Below are positions 8,067 to 17,296 of a stretch of 64,000 nt of DNA, piece after piece. The notes beneath the pieces are model-generated. The model was given only the letters and a program-made list of their open reading frames with translations, made no database searches and was not told the DNA's origin. Every line of letters starts with the position of its first letter. Position 1 is the first letter of the stretch. Source of the stretch: Shewanella oncorhynchi (GTDB taxonomy: Bacteria; Pseudomonadota; Gammaproteobacteria; Enterobacterales; Shewanellaceae); contig NZ_JABAEB010000015.1 of NCBI RefSeq assembly GCF_012584455.1, positions 27,423 through 91,422 on the forward strand, read 5' to 3'. The position numbers and the translations under genes are program-made.

Positions 8067-10220
8067 ATGGACAAGGATCAGTTTTCTAAATCACTCCCCC
8101 CATCTAATAATATCTACTTTAGCGTGCTGAGCTCTAGCTGGCTGATGATAGTGGCTGCCTTACTTTTCATGGGGATCTCTTGGTATGTGCTTGAGCAATA
8201 TCTTAGGGATAGAGGTGAAGAGCGTTTCGAAAATAGCGTTCAAGAATTAACAGAAGCTGTGAATCGCAGAATGCTTGCCTATGAGCAAGTCTTACGTGGT
8301 GGCGTTGGCTTATTGTTATCGTCGAGTAATGTGACACGTCAGGAATGGCAAACTTATGTCATCAATGCTCATTTATCTGAGTATTACCCAGGTTTTCAAG
8401 GTTTTGGCTATGCTCAGTTACTTCAACCTGAAGCATTAAGTGCGCACATCCAACAAGTTCAAGCTGAAGGTTTTAAAGACTATAAAGTTTACCCAGAAGG
8501 AACGCGTGATCAGTATTGCGTGATTGTGTACTTAGAACCCTTTGATTGGCGTAATCAAAGAGCCTTGGGTTATGACATGTGCTCCGAGTCTAATCGATAT
8601 AAAGCCATCACTCGCGCTATTACCACTGGACTGCCGACAGTTTCTGGCAAAGTCGTATTAGTTCAAGATACTTCTGATGATGCTAAAGCGGGCTTTTTAA
8701 TGTATTTACCGCTTTATCAAGGCACAACAACAACAGAGGCTGAGCGTAAACAGCACGTGTTTGGACTTGTGTATGCAGCGTTTAGGATGGATGACCTCAT
8801 GCAAGGGATTATGGGGGAGCGATTCTCAGGCTTGAAACTTGCCATTTATGAAAGTCCGCAGGCAAGCGCTGACAGTCTAATGTTTACCAGCAGCAAAGTG
8901 GCCCCGAATGAGCAGGATGTGTTTTATCACTCACAGACTGACTTGGTTGGAGGGCAGTTGTGGCGCTTAGACATTTCATCACAATCGCGTTTTATCTCGA
9001 GAGCGGAACAGACCCAAGGTATGTGGCTCCAATTTATCGGTTGTGGTTTTATTTTGGCATTGTTTTACTCAGTGTTAATTATGGCGCGTAATCGATATAA
9101 GGAGTCTTTACTGACTTCAGAGTTAATTGCTAACGAAAAACGCTTCAGATTAGTAATTGAAGCCTCTCCAAGTGCGCTATTTATGGTGGATAAATCTGGA
9201 TTTATTACTTTAGTGAATACCCATGCTGAACGTTTGTTCGGCTATACCAGAGACGAGTTACTCGGTCGTTCCATCAATATGTTATTGCCCGAAACCCTAA
9301 GGGATGCTCATCAGCAACACATGAGTAACTATTTAGTGCAGCCTATTGCGAAAAATATGTCGATGCGGGATGACCTGTTTGGCTGTTGCAAAGATGGCAG
9401 TCGACTCGCAATTGAAGTGGGGTTGACGCCTATTCATTTTAGTAATGGCATTTCTATTCTCGCGACAATTAACAATGTCTCTGAACGTAAACGCATTGAA
9501 GTTCAGCGTGCAGAACATATGCTTGAGCTTGAGCGTATCAATCAAGAATTAGACAGGTTTGCCTATATTGCTTCCCATGATTTGAAATCCCCCTTACGTG
9601 GTATCGAGCAGCTAACCTCTTGGTTGTCTGAAGATTTAGTCGATAACACCAATGAAAATGTACAGAAATACCTAGGGCTTATCCAAAGTCGTATTCATCG
9701 AATGGTGTTATTACTCGATGGACTATTGATGTTTTCTCGGATTGGTCGTGTCGATACCGAAACCACTGAAGTGAAAAGTCGGCAACTGGTTGAAGACATG
9801 TTTGCGCTCGTCGCGCCGCCACAGGGATTTGAATTAGTCCTAAAAGGTGAATTTCCGAATTTTTATACCGTAAGACCATTGTTGGAATTAGTTATACGAA
9901 ATTTAATCAGTAACGCCATAAAACACCATGACTTAGGTACAGGTGTTATTACGGTTTCATGTGAGGCGGTTGATCAGCAGTATCGATTCAGTGTGATAGA
10001 TGATGGTCCGGGAATATCAAGCTCATATCATGAAAAAGTCTTCGAGATGTTTCAAACACTTAAACCAAGGGATGAAGTTGAAGGCAGTGGTTTAGGCTTA
10101 TCACTTGTGAGGAAAACGCTAGAAAGTTTAGGTGGAGAGATTCAGCTTAAATCGCAGGGCCGAGGTTGTTGTTTTTGCTTTAGTTGGCCTAAGCAAATAG
10201 TGAAAAAGGAGCTTCTATGA
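8067..10220 (+). CDS. CHASE-PAS sensor histidine kinase
   Basis: 717-aa inner-membrane sensor. Order of parts: TM1 (about 21-42); periplasmic CHASE-type ligand domain (about 70-300, with the conserved YYPGFQGFGYAQ and YPEGTRDQY stretches); TM2 (about 320-340); PAS (358-470); HisKA of the phytochrome-like type with ASHDLKSPLRGIEQL (phospho-His504); HATPase with N-box RNLISNAIKHH, G1 DDGPGI and G2 GSGLGL. The CHASE ligand is unknown. TTG at 8058 is also in frame. The ATG at 8067 is preferred, though AGGGA is about 10 nt away. The gene overlaps the next by 4 bp (ATGA), so kinase and receiver are translationally coupled and the receiver is the likely phosphate acceptor. Confidence 0.9.
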   Translation: MDKDQFSKSLPPSNNIYFSVLSSSWLMIVAALLFMGISWYVLEQYLRDRGEERFENSVQELTEAVNRRMLAYEQVLRGGVGLLLSSSNVTRQEWQTYVINAHLSEYYPGFQGFGYAQLLQPEALSAHIQQVQAEGFKDYKVYPEGTRDQYCVIVYLEPFDWRNQRALGYDMCSESNRYKAITRAITTGLPTVSGKVVLVQDTSDDAKAGFLMYLPLYQGTTTTEAERKQHVFGLVYAAFRMDDLMQGIMGERFSGLKLAIYESPQASADSLMFTSSKVAPNEQDVFYHSQTDLVGGQLWRLDISSQSRFISRAEQTQGMWLQFIGCGFILALFYSVLIMARNRYKESLLTSELIANEKRFRLVIEASPSALFMVDKSGFITLVNTHAERLFGYTRDELLGRSINMLLPETLRDAHQQHMSNYLVQPIAKNMSMRDDLFGCCKDGSRLAIEVGLTPIHFSNGISILATINNVSERKRIEVQRAEHMLELERINQELDRFAYIASHDLKSPLRGIEQLTSWLSEDLVDNTNENVQKYLGLIQSRIHRMVLLLDGLLMFSRIGRVDTETTEVKSRQLVEDMFALVAPPQGFELVLKGEFPNFYTVRPLLELVIRNLISNAIKHHDLGTGVITVSCEAVDQQYRFSVIDDGPGISSSYHEKVFEMFQTLKPRDEVEGSGLGLSLVRKTLESLGGEIQLKSQGRGCCFCFSWPKQIVKKELL

Positions 10221-10651
10221 GCGCAGCAAATCACTATCAACAGGTCACCATTTTATTGGTTGATGACGATGACGTGGATTACATGGCCGTGCAGCGGGCG
10301 ATGAGACAATTGAGGTTACTCAATCCCTTAGTGCGTGCTCGGGATGGGATCGAAGCATTAACTATTCTAACTAGTTTAGACACGATCAAAGGTCCGTATC
10401 TTATTTTGCTCGATCTTAATATGCCAAGAATGAATGGGTTTGAGTTCCTTGAGCGAATACGTTCAGATCCTTCTCTTTCTTCGTCTGTCGTTTTTATGCT
10501 CACCACGTCGAGTACCGATGAAGATAGGATGAAAGCCTATAGCCATCATGTGGCTGGTTACATGGTTAAAACTGATATGAAAGACGGTTTTAACAATATT
10601 TTTAATATGCTTGAAGGTTACTGGCGAATAGTGGAGCTCCCATCCGCATAA
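10217..10651 (+). CDS. Rcp1-type single-domain response regulator
   Basis: 144-aa stand-alone receiver. The acidic pocket is VDDDDVD (about residues 15-21), phospho-acceptor Asp66 in LLDLNMPRMNG, Thr in MLTTSS, and the conserved Lys in YMVKTD. The extended loops around the active site are typical of Rcp1, the response regulator paired with phytochrome-like kinases, which fits its kinase upstream. There is no output domain, so it may relay phosphate or dock on a partner such as the REC-GGDEF-EAL protein encoded 9 bp downstream. Confidence 0.9.
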   Translation: MSAANHYQQVTILLVDDDDVDYMAVQRAMRQLRLLNPLVRARDGIEALTILTSLDTIKGPYLILLDLNMPRMNGFEFLERIRSDPSLSSSVVFMLTTSSTDEDRMKAYSHHVAGYMVKTDMKDGFNNIFNMLEGYWRIVELPSA

Positions 10652-10660
10652 GGTGAGTAT

Positions 10661-12376
10661 ATGGATTTACTACTGATAGATGATGATGAAGTTGATAGAA
10701 CTGCGATCATCCGAGCACTCAGACAGTCAAAGTTGACTTTTAATGTGGTCGAAGCAAATTGTGCATTTGATGGTTTAAATCTCGCATTAGAACGTCATTT
10801 TGACGGTATTCTATTGGATTATTTATTACCCGATGCTAATGGCTTAGAAGTGTTGATCAAGCTCAATGCCATGACGCAAGACCAGACCGTAGTCGTTATG
10901 CTGAGTCGCTATGAAGATGAGAAACTGGCTCAGCGCTGTATTGAACTAGGGGCACAGGACTTCTTGCTTAAGGATGAGGTCAACTCGCGGATACTAACTC
11001 GTGCAATTCGTTATGCGAAACAAAGATCTTCAATGGCGTTGGCGTTACGTAATAGTCACCAAAAACTAAAAGAGCTAGCTGAACACGATTCGTTGACTAA
11101 GCTGGTTAATCGCTATGGTTTTGAACTTTGTCTTAATCGAGCGATAGCAAGGGCCAAACGTTGTCACGACTATTTAGCCGTTATCTTACTCGATTTAGAT
11201 GATTTTAAAGCGATCAATGACACTCTAGGCCATCAGACGGGGGATATTCTTTTAGTTAAAGTAGCCGCTCGATTAAGTGAAGTACTACGAGATGGCGACA
11301 TTATTGCCCGTTTAGGTGGGGACGAATTTGTCGTGCTAGTCACTGATAATGATTATAAATATTTCCCTATGATTGTGGCTAATCGATTGTTAAAAGTGTT
11401 TGAGGACGTGTTTTGTCTCGGTGATAACGATGTGCTTATTGGTGCCAGTATCGGCGTGGCTTTTTATAATGAAGCGGCTTCGAACAGTTCTGAGCTGATG
11501 AAATGTGCCGATATCGCTATGTATCGCGCTAAAAAAATGGGCCGAAACCAGATTCAGTTCTACTCAGAAGCTTTAGATAAAGAGGTGCGTTACCGTAATC
11601 ATATCGAGTCGAGTTTGCGTACTGCCTTAAAAAGAAATGAATTTAAGGTTCATTATCAAGCGCAAGTGAATGCGAAAACCCATCAGCTGGTGGGTATGGA
11701 AGCCCTTATCCGATGGCAGCATCCTGTAGACGGCATTATCACCCCAGATCAATTTTTACCCATAGCCGAAGAAATTGGATTAATGGAGGACATTGATGAT
11801 TGGGTGCTTGAACAAGCCTGTATTCAGGCACAGGTTTGGTTAACCCAATTACAGCCAACAGGGAGAGAATTTACCATTGCCGTTAATCTGTCTGCATCGC
11901 AAATTGGAAATGAGAACCTGTTTGATAAAATAGCGAATACGTTGACTAAGACAGGACTTCCTGCTGTAGCATTAGAGCTTGAAATTACTGAGAATTGCCT
12001 TATTGAAGATCCCCATGAACATGCCAAAATGCTCGATAGAATCGCAGAGTTAGGGGTGCGTTTTGCCCTTGATGATTTTGGGACGGGTTTTTCGTCCTTA
12101 GAACATATCAAATTGTTTCCCATTAGCGTGCTGAAAATCGATAAAAGCTTTGTCGCTTCCTATGATAAGGATGATAAAGACACTCGTTTGCTCGCTGCAT
12201 TACTTAACTTCGCCCATGGGTTTAATGTCATATCAGTAGCTGAGGGCGTTGAAACGATTGAGCAGGCTGAGTTTTGCACTTCTCGCCATTGTACTGTATT
12301 ACAAGGTTATTTGTTTTCTCGTCCCTTAGATGCAACGGAGTTTGAGGCTAAGTATATTCTGCCGCTGTTAACTTAA
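10661..12376 (+). CDS. response regulator with GGDEF and EAL domains
   Basis: 571-aa cytoplasmic c-di-GMP enzyme. REC domain 1-120 with acidic IDDDEVD and phospho-acceptor Asp53 (LLDYLLPDANG). GGDEF domain about 138-300 with intact GGDEF (219-223) and an inhibitory-site RxxD (RDGD, 210-213) exactly five residues before it. EAL domain about 315-565 with MEALIRW (347-349), NLSASQ, LEITEN, DDFGTGFSSL, KIDKSF and AEGVET, all catalytic positions present. So both synthesis and breakdown of c-di-GMP are possible; which dominates is not visible. It is third in the operon after the CHASE kinase and Rcp1-type receiver, which implies that the sensor sets c-di-GMP level. Confidence 0.92.
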   Translation: MDLLLIDDDEVDRTAIIRALRQSKLTFNVVEANCAFDGLNLALERHFDGILLDYLLPDANGLEVLIKLNAMTQDQTVVVMLSRYEDEKLAQRCIELGAQDFLLKDEVNSRILTRAIRYAKQRSSMALALRNSHQKLKELAEHDSLTKLVNRYGFELCLNRAIARAKRCHDYLAVILLDLDDFKAINDTLGHQTGDILLVKVAARLSEVLRDGDIIARLGGDEFVVLVTDNDYKYFPMIVANRLLKVFEDVFCLGDNDVLIGASIGVAFYNEAASNSSELMKCADIAMYRAKKMGRNQIQFYSEALDKEVRYRNHIESSLRTALKRNEFKVHYQAQVNAKTHQLVGMEALIRWQHPVDGIITPDQFLPIAEEIGLMEDIDDWVLEQACIQAQVWLTQLQPTGREFTIAVNLSASQIGNENLFDKIANTLTKTGLPAVALELEITENCLIEDPHEHAKMLDRIAELGVRFALDDFGTGFSSLEHIKLFPISVLKIDKSFVASYDKDDKDTRLLAALLNFAHGFNVISVAEGVETIEQAEFCTSRHCTVLQGYLFSRPLDATEFEAKYILPLLT

Positions 12377-12555
12377 ACCGAGTTCCGAGTGTGATAGGTC
12401 TTGAAGTATTTCATTAGCATAATGATTTCGTCTGGTGAGGAATATTTTCTTGCTTTACACTGAGCAATAGACAAATATCAGCCCCTTTTTCTGTCGCTGT
12501 GCTTTTGGTGCCGCAGAACGGTTTATTCACTCATGCTTAAGTTGGTCACTCAGCA

Positions 12556-13461
12556 ATGAAAATAGGTATTTTATCCCAATTCCCCCAGTTGTATTCAACA
12601 CAACGTTTAGTCGCGGCTTGCCAAAGTCGTGGACATGAAGCTGTCGTGATCAATACGCTGAATTGCTACATGAATATTAATTCTATTAAACCTAGCATTC
12701 ATTATGAAGGTACTGAATTAGTTGGGTTTGATGCCATCATTCCGCGTATTCATGCTAGCGTGACTTTTTATGGTTGTGCCGTTGTACGTCAGTTTGAAAT
12801 GATGGGTGTATATGCCGCGAATGATTCAATCTCCATTGCGCGTTCGCGGGACAAATTGCGGGCACTGCAACTACTTTCCCGCAAAGGGATTGGCATGCCA
12901 GTGACGGGTTTTGCCAATAAGCCAAATGATATCCCAGATCTCATCAATATGGTGGGCGGCGCTCCGTTAGTCATTAAATTACTCGAAGGCACTCAAGGGA
13001 TTGGTGTCGTACTCGCTGAAACTAAAACGGCTGCTGAGAGCGTGATTGAAGCATTCTTGGGGCTCAAAGCGAATATCTTAGTACAGGAATACATTAAAGA
13101 ATCCAATGGTAGTGATATTCGTTGTTTTGTTGTCGGTGACAAGGTTGTTGCTTCGATGAAACGTCAAGGTCCCGAGGGCGATTTCCGCTCTAATCTGCAT
13201 TTAGGTGGTTGTGGTGAGGTGGTAAAAATCACCTCTGTTGAGCGTAAAATGGCTATTGCCGCTGTGAAGGCGATGGGATTGGTTGTCGCGGGAGTAGATA
13301 TTTTACGTTCTAACCGTGGCCCACTGATCCTTGAGGTTAATTCGGCGCCAGGCATTGAAGGGATTGAGCAAACAACAGGGATTTCAGTGACTGAGCCCAT
13401 TGTTGAATATATCGAGAAAATGGTTGCGGCCCGTAAAACAAACCGGTCAATTATTGCCTAA
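12556..13461 (+). CDS. rimK: RimK, ribosomal protein S6 glutamate ligase
   Basis: 301-aa ATP-grasp ligase that adds glutamates to the C-terminus of ribosomal protein S6 (E. coli RimK is 300 aa). The N-terminus MKIGILSQFPQLYSTQRLV, the motif LLEGTQGIGV (nucleotide-binding loop), QEYIKESNGSDIRCFVVGDKVV and the metal-binding VDILRS..LILEVNSAPGIEGIE are all RimK hallmarks. The gene is alone between the signalling operon and a terminator. The ribosome binding site is weak, and I kept the only sensible ATG. Confidence 0.92.
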   Translation: MKIGILSQFPQLYSTQRLVAACQSRGHEAVVINTLNCYMNINSIKPSIHYEGTELVGFDAIIPRIHASVTFYGCAVVRQFEMMGVYAANDSISIARSRDKLRALQLLSRKGIGMPVTGFANKPNDIPDLINMVGGAPLVIKLLEGTQGIGVVLAETKTAAESVIEAFLGLKANILVQEYIKESNGSDIRCFVVGDKVVASMKRQGPEGDFRSNLHLGGCGEVVKITSVERKMAIAAVKAMGLVVAGVDILRSNRGPLILEVNSAPGIEGIEQTTGISVTEPIVEYIEKMVAARKTNRSIIA

Positions 13462-13481
13462 TTGGTGATAGTGATAAAATG

Positions 13482-13508
13482 ACGCCACTTTTTAAGGTGG
13501 CGTTTTTT
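13482..13508 (+). terminator. rho-independent terminator after rimK
   Basis: ACGCCAC / GTGGCGT stem with a short A/T loop followed by TTTTTT. It lies 20 bp past the rimK stop, in the gap between convergent genes. Confidence 0.9.
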
Positions 13509-13519
13509 ATGTTTAGAGC

Positions 13520-14212
13520 TTATAGATCAAAACTGTAGGAATATCCGAGTACTAGTTTGGCATCATCATCGGTGAGATCGGTATCTGAGACCATAAATGA
13601 CACTGTGCCTATGCTGGTATCTGCGCTGAGAGTCACGTTATAGTCGGCATAATTATCTTCGCCAAACCAAGATTGGACGACATCACCGTTTGAGTAACCA
13701 TAGTGCACTGATAAACTCAGCTTTTCAGTGAGAGGAACGGATACCGTCGCGGCAAGATAACTGAGATCTTTATTATCTAAAGGATCGGCGGCCAGATCGT
13801 CACCGGCATTGATGACTTGGGAGTAAGCCAGTTCGAGCCATTTCCACGTGACAGCAGCATGGAGCTCACCAAAATCAATACTGCCTGGTGCGTCTGGATA
13901 GGCGTAGTAGAGATAGCCAAAGTCGTAGCTGATGTCTTCGGTAATACTGCCGCCATAACCCGCATATAGATCAAGCTCGTAGCTAGTATCATCATCAAAA
14001 TCCACATTCGATGCCCAAGTTCCCGCATAAAATCCAGAATCGTGGCTGTAGTCAAGGCCACCTTGGATTGCGACCGCATCTTTAGTTTGGGTCGCACCGC
14101 GCCATAGATAATTAGAGGTACCGCCAATGTTGCCTGATACGGCTGCAAAGGCGTTGCCTGCCAGTAACATTCCCGTCGATAAGGCCAAAACGCTGTACAG
14201 TGATTTCTTCAT
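13520..14212 (-). CDS. TorF-family putative outer-membrane porin
   Basis: 230-aa outer-membrane beta-barrel. Signal peptide MKKSLYSVLALSTGMLLAGN.. ending AFA, then SGNIGGTSNYLWRGATQT, the family's N-terminal signature, alternating hydrophobic strands, and a terminal aromatic strand ending SYSFDL. The TorF/Gcw_chp group is predicted to form a porin; substrate unknown. In-frame ATGs exist upstream (14278, 14218), but GAGGGG lies 6 nt before ATG 14212, which also gives a clean signal peptide, so I use that start. The upstream 290 bp to the HU terminator contain its promoter, which I could not define. Confidence 0.85.
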   Translation of the reverse strand: MKKSLYSVLALSTGMLLAGNAFAAVSGNIGGTSNYLWRGATQTKDAVAIQGGLDYSHDSGFYAGTWASNVDFDDDTSYELDLYAGYGGSITEDISYDFGYLYYAYPDAPGSIDFGELHAAVTWKWLELAYSQVINAGDDLAADPLDNKDLSYLAATVSVPLTEKLSLSVHYGYSNGDVVQSWFGEDNYADYNVTLSADTSIGTVSFMVSDTDLTDDDAKLVLGYSYSFDL

Positions 14213-14458
14213 GCTCATCCCCTCGATTGACTTATTTATCGATTCACCATTGGCACACTCAAAGTCAGCTGTGGTCATTAGTGCATCTTGGTTTTTTTCT
14301 AAGGAAGGATTTGCTAATCACATGCCACTATTACAATGCCATGTAAAACAAGGTATTAGAACTCACAATGTTAATGAAATGTTTTTATTTGCCAGTTTGT
14401 GGGGCAGAGGCGCACTTTTGTTGTGCAAAAAATATTCAGTGCTTCACTGGAATTGGGC

Positions 14459-14486
14459 AAAAAAAACGCCTCACAATGGAGGCGTT
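14459..14486 (-). terminator. rho-independent terminator after the HU gene
   Basis: On the minus strand AACGCCTC-CATTG-TGAGGCGTT is followed by TTTTTT, just after the HU stop codon. Confidence 0.9.
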
Positions 14487-14503
14487 GTATTGAATTTTAT
14501 AAC

Positions 14504-14776
14504 TTAGTTTACGCTGTCACGTAGGGTTTTACCCGCTTTAAACTTAGGCACTGTCGCTTCAGCAATTTGAATTTCTTTACCCGTTTGTGGATTACGGCCA
14601 GTGCGAGCGGCACGAGTCGCTGTTTCAAAAGAACCGAAACCTACGATGGAGATTTTGTCACCATTTTTCATTGATTCGGTAATAGCTGCTTCAAAAGACT
14701 TCAATGCGCGTGCTGCTTCTACTTTCGTTAGATCGGCATTTTCTGCAATTTTGGCGATTAGTTCAGTTTTGTTCAT
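14504..14776 (-). CDS. hupB: HU family nucleoid protein
   Basis: 90-aa histone-like DNA-bending protein. It begins MNKTELIAKIAENADLTK and carries the family signature GFGSFETATRAARTGRNPQTG, with the DNA-intercalating proline in RNPQTG and basic arms. Length equals E. coli HU-beta. GAGACAA precedes the ATG, and the gene has its own strong terminator. Whether it is the beta or alpha chain is a judgement from resemblance; the HU call itself is certain. Confidence 0.9.
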   Translation of the reverse strand: MNKTELIAKIAENADLTKVEAARALKSFEAAITESMKNGDKISIVGFGSFETATRAARTGRNPQTGKEIQIAEATVPKFKAGKTLRDSVN

Positions 14777-14935
14777 TTTTATTGTCTCTTCTTTCCGTAG
14801 ATTTATTTGAAATAAGCGTGCCTAACATGCCATAAGGTTTAGCACTTGGAAAGCCTTTTGCGTCTAGCGTGCAGCAGGATGTTCAGTAAAGCGCAGAATA
14901 TTTACTCAGTTCGTGACTTAAGTTTTATTCTGGTT

Positions 14936-15733
14936 TTATTCTTCTAACAGTTGATAGAGTAATTTTTTAACAAGTTTGGGTTCAAAGGGTTTGTCACATA
15001 AGGCATTTACACCCGCTTGGGACACATTGCTGAGGTGGGTATCGTTGGCTTCGGAAGACACCATCAAGATGGGAATGTGCGATTGTTGGCTTTCATTGCG
15101 GATAAATTGTGTCAAAGCTAGCCCATCTACACTCGGCATATTGTAATCAGTGATCACTAAGTCGAACATATTGTGTTTCATTAACGCTATGGCTTGCGCG
15201 CCATCCTCGGCCTCGGTAATCAGCTTCATCCCTAAGTTACCAATCGTACGTTTAATGACGTTTCTTGCCATACGGCTATCATCGACCACTAATACACGCA
15301 CATCTTGTACATCGAAATTACTGAGGTCGAGTTCATCGTGGCTGAGTAAATCAATCGTGGCATTCAATGCTGTACCTAAATGGTCGGCACTGAAGGGTTT
15401 AGGTAGAATCGCTACTACACCCGATTGGCGGAATATTTCAAGTTGCTCACGGCGGCACTCACTCGAGACCAGCATAAATTGGATATCTTTGCAGTCAGCG
15501 TTGGCCCTTAAGTAGCCCAAGAGATCGATGGCAGTGCCATCATCGAAATGCATGGCGCTCGCAATAAGGTCAGGTTTATGGCGAGCAATAATATCTTTAG
15601 CCGCTTCTATGTTTTCTGCGGTTTGAATGCTGAGAATACCTTCTTGTTGTAAGCGCTGAATAATAATTCGACGCTGTGTATCTGAAGGTTCTACCAAAAG
15701 AATGGAAAGTTCGCTGGGCGATAAATGGCTCAT
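14936..15733 (-). CDS. two-receiver response regulator with degenerate first receiver
   Basis: 265-aa protein made of two tandem CheY-like domains. The second (about 145-265) is complete: VDDS acidic pair (151-152), Asp196 in ITDYNMPSVDG, Ser/Thr in MVSSE and Lys in CDKPFEP. The first (about 10-130) has lost its phospho-acceptor: the equivalent of Asp196 is Ala60 (DLIASAMHFDDG), and one of the acidic pair is replaced (VEPSD), while Lys112 in PKPF remains. It therefore cannot be phosphorylated in the normal way and may serve for dimerisation or regulation. No output domain and no kinase is adjacent. Confidence 0.88.
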   Translation of the reverse strand: MSHLSPSELSILLVEPSDTQRRIIIQRLQQEGILSIQTAENIEAAKDIIARHKPDLIASAMHFDDGTAIDLLGYLRANADCKDIQFMLVSSECRREQLEIFRQSGVVAILPKPFSADHLGTALNATIDLLSHDELDLSNFDVQDVRVLVVDDSRMARNVIKRTIGNLGMKLITEAEDGAQAIALMKHNMFDLVITDYNMPSVDGLALTQFIRNESQQSHIPILMVSSEANDTHLSNVSQAGVNALCDKPFEPKLVKKLLYQLLEE

Positions 15734-15815
15734 AGTCTACTTCAAGTTAAGAGTCGTAAGTATTTTACTGGGTCGCTAAGCTACGCTATTGATAACAGCT
15801 TAGCAACAAAGTCCA

Positions 15816-16196
15816 TTACTGAGTTTGGCGGGTCAAATAGTGTCTCGTGACCTTAGAAAATGCGATCCAATACTGCACGAGTAAAATAACAATAATGCTC
15901 ACTGTGAGTGGCAACATAGGAATGTTGTGGCCAGAAACAACTACTTTTACATCCTCAGGGGTAATGCGATAGGCAATAATTGCTGTAATTCCCAGTGCCG
16001 AGAATCCTAAGGTTTGCATGCCAATATAAATCTTCAACACTAAGCTAGACCACGGCGCCCGTATGAGTATGCCAACGAGCACGGGGAGGACACCTAGGGT
16101 GAATACATCAAGGGATTGAGTCATCACAGTACGCCAAAGTGCAGCAATGCTGAAGAGGCAATATAACGTGATCAGTAGTATAAGACGTTTAGGCAT
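15816..16196 (-). CDS. four-helix membrane protein of unknown function
   Basis: 126-aa hydrophobic protein with about four predicted membrane segments (residues 4-20, 33-50, 56-76, 95-113) and short polar ends. It contains no motif I recognise. The gene lies between the two-receiver gene (same strand, about 80 bp apart) and a divergent DUF4240 gene. It may be a membrane-embedded accessory protein, but nothing visible supports a specific role. Coding status rests on the consistent membrane-protein pattern. Confidence 0.55.
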   Translation of the reverse strand: MPKRLILLITLYCLFSIAALWRTVMTQSLDVFTLGVLPVLVGILIRAPWSSLVLKIYIGMQTLGFSALGITAIIAYRITPEDVKVVVSGHNIPMLPLTVSIIVILLVQYWIAFSKVTRHYLTRQTQ

Positions 16197-16323
16197 AGAT
16201 TGAAGTGCACACCAGTAGCAAAGAAGATGAGCAAGTGTAGGAAATGCCCTAATCCGAGTCCAGTATAACCGTGATATCGTGTAGAATATGCCTTTTTGCT
16301 AGAGGCTCTAATAGGTGACGTTT

Positions 16324-16833
16324 ATGACAGAAGTTGAGTTTTGGGGGTTAGTCACGCGAACGGAAGCGGCGCAATCACAGGAGTCTTTGACTCAAGCACT
16401 GAAGCAGAAACTTGCCGAATTGAGTAATGAAGAGTTAAAAGCTTTCGATAAAATGTTTGGTCAGCAGATGCGCCGTAGTTATCTGTGGTCTGTTTGGGGG
16501 GCGGCTTACATTATTACGGGTTGTGATTCTGAATATGCTTTTGCCGAGTTTAGGTGTTTTTTGATTTCACTTGGTAAAGAAATTTTCGAAGGTGTGGTTA
16601 ATCAGCCTGACACCCTAGCACGTTTAGTCGCTTGGCCAGAGCGAGATGCCTATGCTTACCCTTTTGTAGATGAATACGACCTTATCGCAGGGCAATTATA
16701 CGAAGATAGAACCGGTGAGGAACTGCCCTTTATGCCATCGGGCAAGGCGACGCCCGCGGGTAAAAAATTTAGCACTAAGCCCAAGGATTTAAAGCTGCAA
16801 TACCCTGAGCTGAGTGCCCGTTTTCCATTTTAG
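16324..16833 (+). CDS. DUF4240 domain protein
   Basis: 169-aa soluble protein of the DUF4240 family: starts MTEVEFWGLVTRTEA.., then the core SVWGAAYIITGCDSEYAFAEFRCFLISLGKEIFE, which corresponds to the family's W-AAY---GG-SDD-F--FR-WLI pattern, with the 'GGCSDD' turn changed to TGCDSE. Function unknown; the family is often linked to bacterial self-protection genes, but no such genes are nearby. A GTG at 16315 is in frame, but AGGTGA is ideally placed for the ATG at 16324. Confidence 0.8.
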   Translation: MTEVEFWGLVTRTEAAQSQESLTQALKQKLAELSNEELKAFDKMFGQQMRRSYLWSVWGAAYIITGCDSEYAFAEFRCFLISLGKEIFEGVVNQPDTLARLVAWPERDAYAYPFVDEYDLIAGQLYEDRTGEELPFMPSGKATPAGKKFSTKPKDLKLQYPELSARFPF

Positions 16834-16846
16834 TCTTGGCAATACC

Positions 16847-17161
16847 TTACGAGCGCAAGCAAGCGTTGGTAGTGACATCGAAGGTCATGCCGTATTTAGG
16901 GCAGATGTCGCTCATAAACTCATGTTCTTGCACGGTTAATTGTTGACTAAAATCTTGCTTAAGCTGCTCTGTCATTTGATGCTCAGCCGCATTTTGCGCC
17001 TGAGCCAATTTACTCAAATGAACAGTAACAGCTTGTTGCTGGCTGATGGTCAATGGTGCAGCATGGCTTGAAAGGCTGATACTCGTTCCAATTGTCAGCA
17101 GTGCCAATAAAGCGAGTTTTCGTGAATATGGGTTGAATAGATAAGCCGTTTTTAGGTTCAT
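16847..17161 (-). CDS. small exported protein of unknown function
   Basis: 104-aa protein with a basic N-terminus, a hydrophobic core and an AxA-type cleavage site (SLSSHAA, about residue 35), so probably periplasmic. The mature part is Gln-rich and helical (SQQQAVTVHLSKLAQAQNA..) and ends with two cysteines (DICPKYG.., NACLRS) that could form a disulfide. I recognise no family. AGCTTACC.. gives a weak ribosome binding site. It is convergent with the DUF4240 gene, 13 bp apart, with no obvious terminator between. Confidence 0.55.
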   Translation of the reverse strand: MNLKTAYLFNPYSRKLALLALLTIGTSISLSSHAAPLTISQQQAVTVHLSKLAQAQNAAEHQMTEQLKQDFSQQLTVQEHEFMSDICPKYGMTFDVTTNACLRS

Positions 17162-17296
17162 AGGTAAGCTCCAAGTTAAAAATTACGTTTAACACGTTAG
17201 TTCTAAATCGTGCATCCTTAGACGGTAAAGAAAACGAGTTGTACTGTGAGGAGCTGAGTTTATTGTATAAATATTGAACCTATGCTGAATGGTTAG

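Noticed and set aside
13777..14148. 123-codon minus-strand frame
   Set aside because: Overlaps the TorF-type porin gene in another frame; the porin has a signal peptide, ribosome binding site and barrel pattern.
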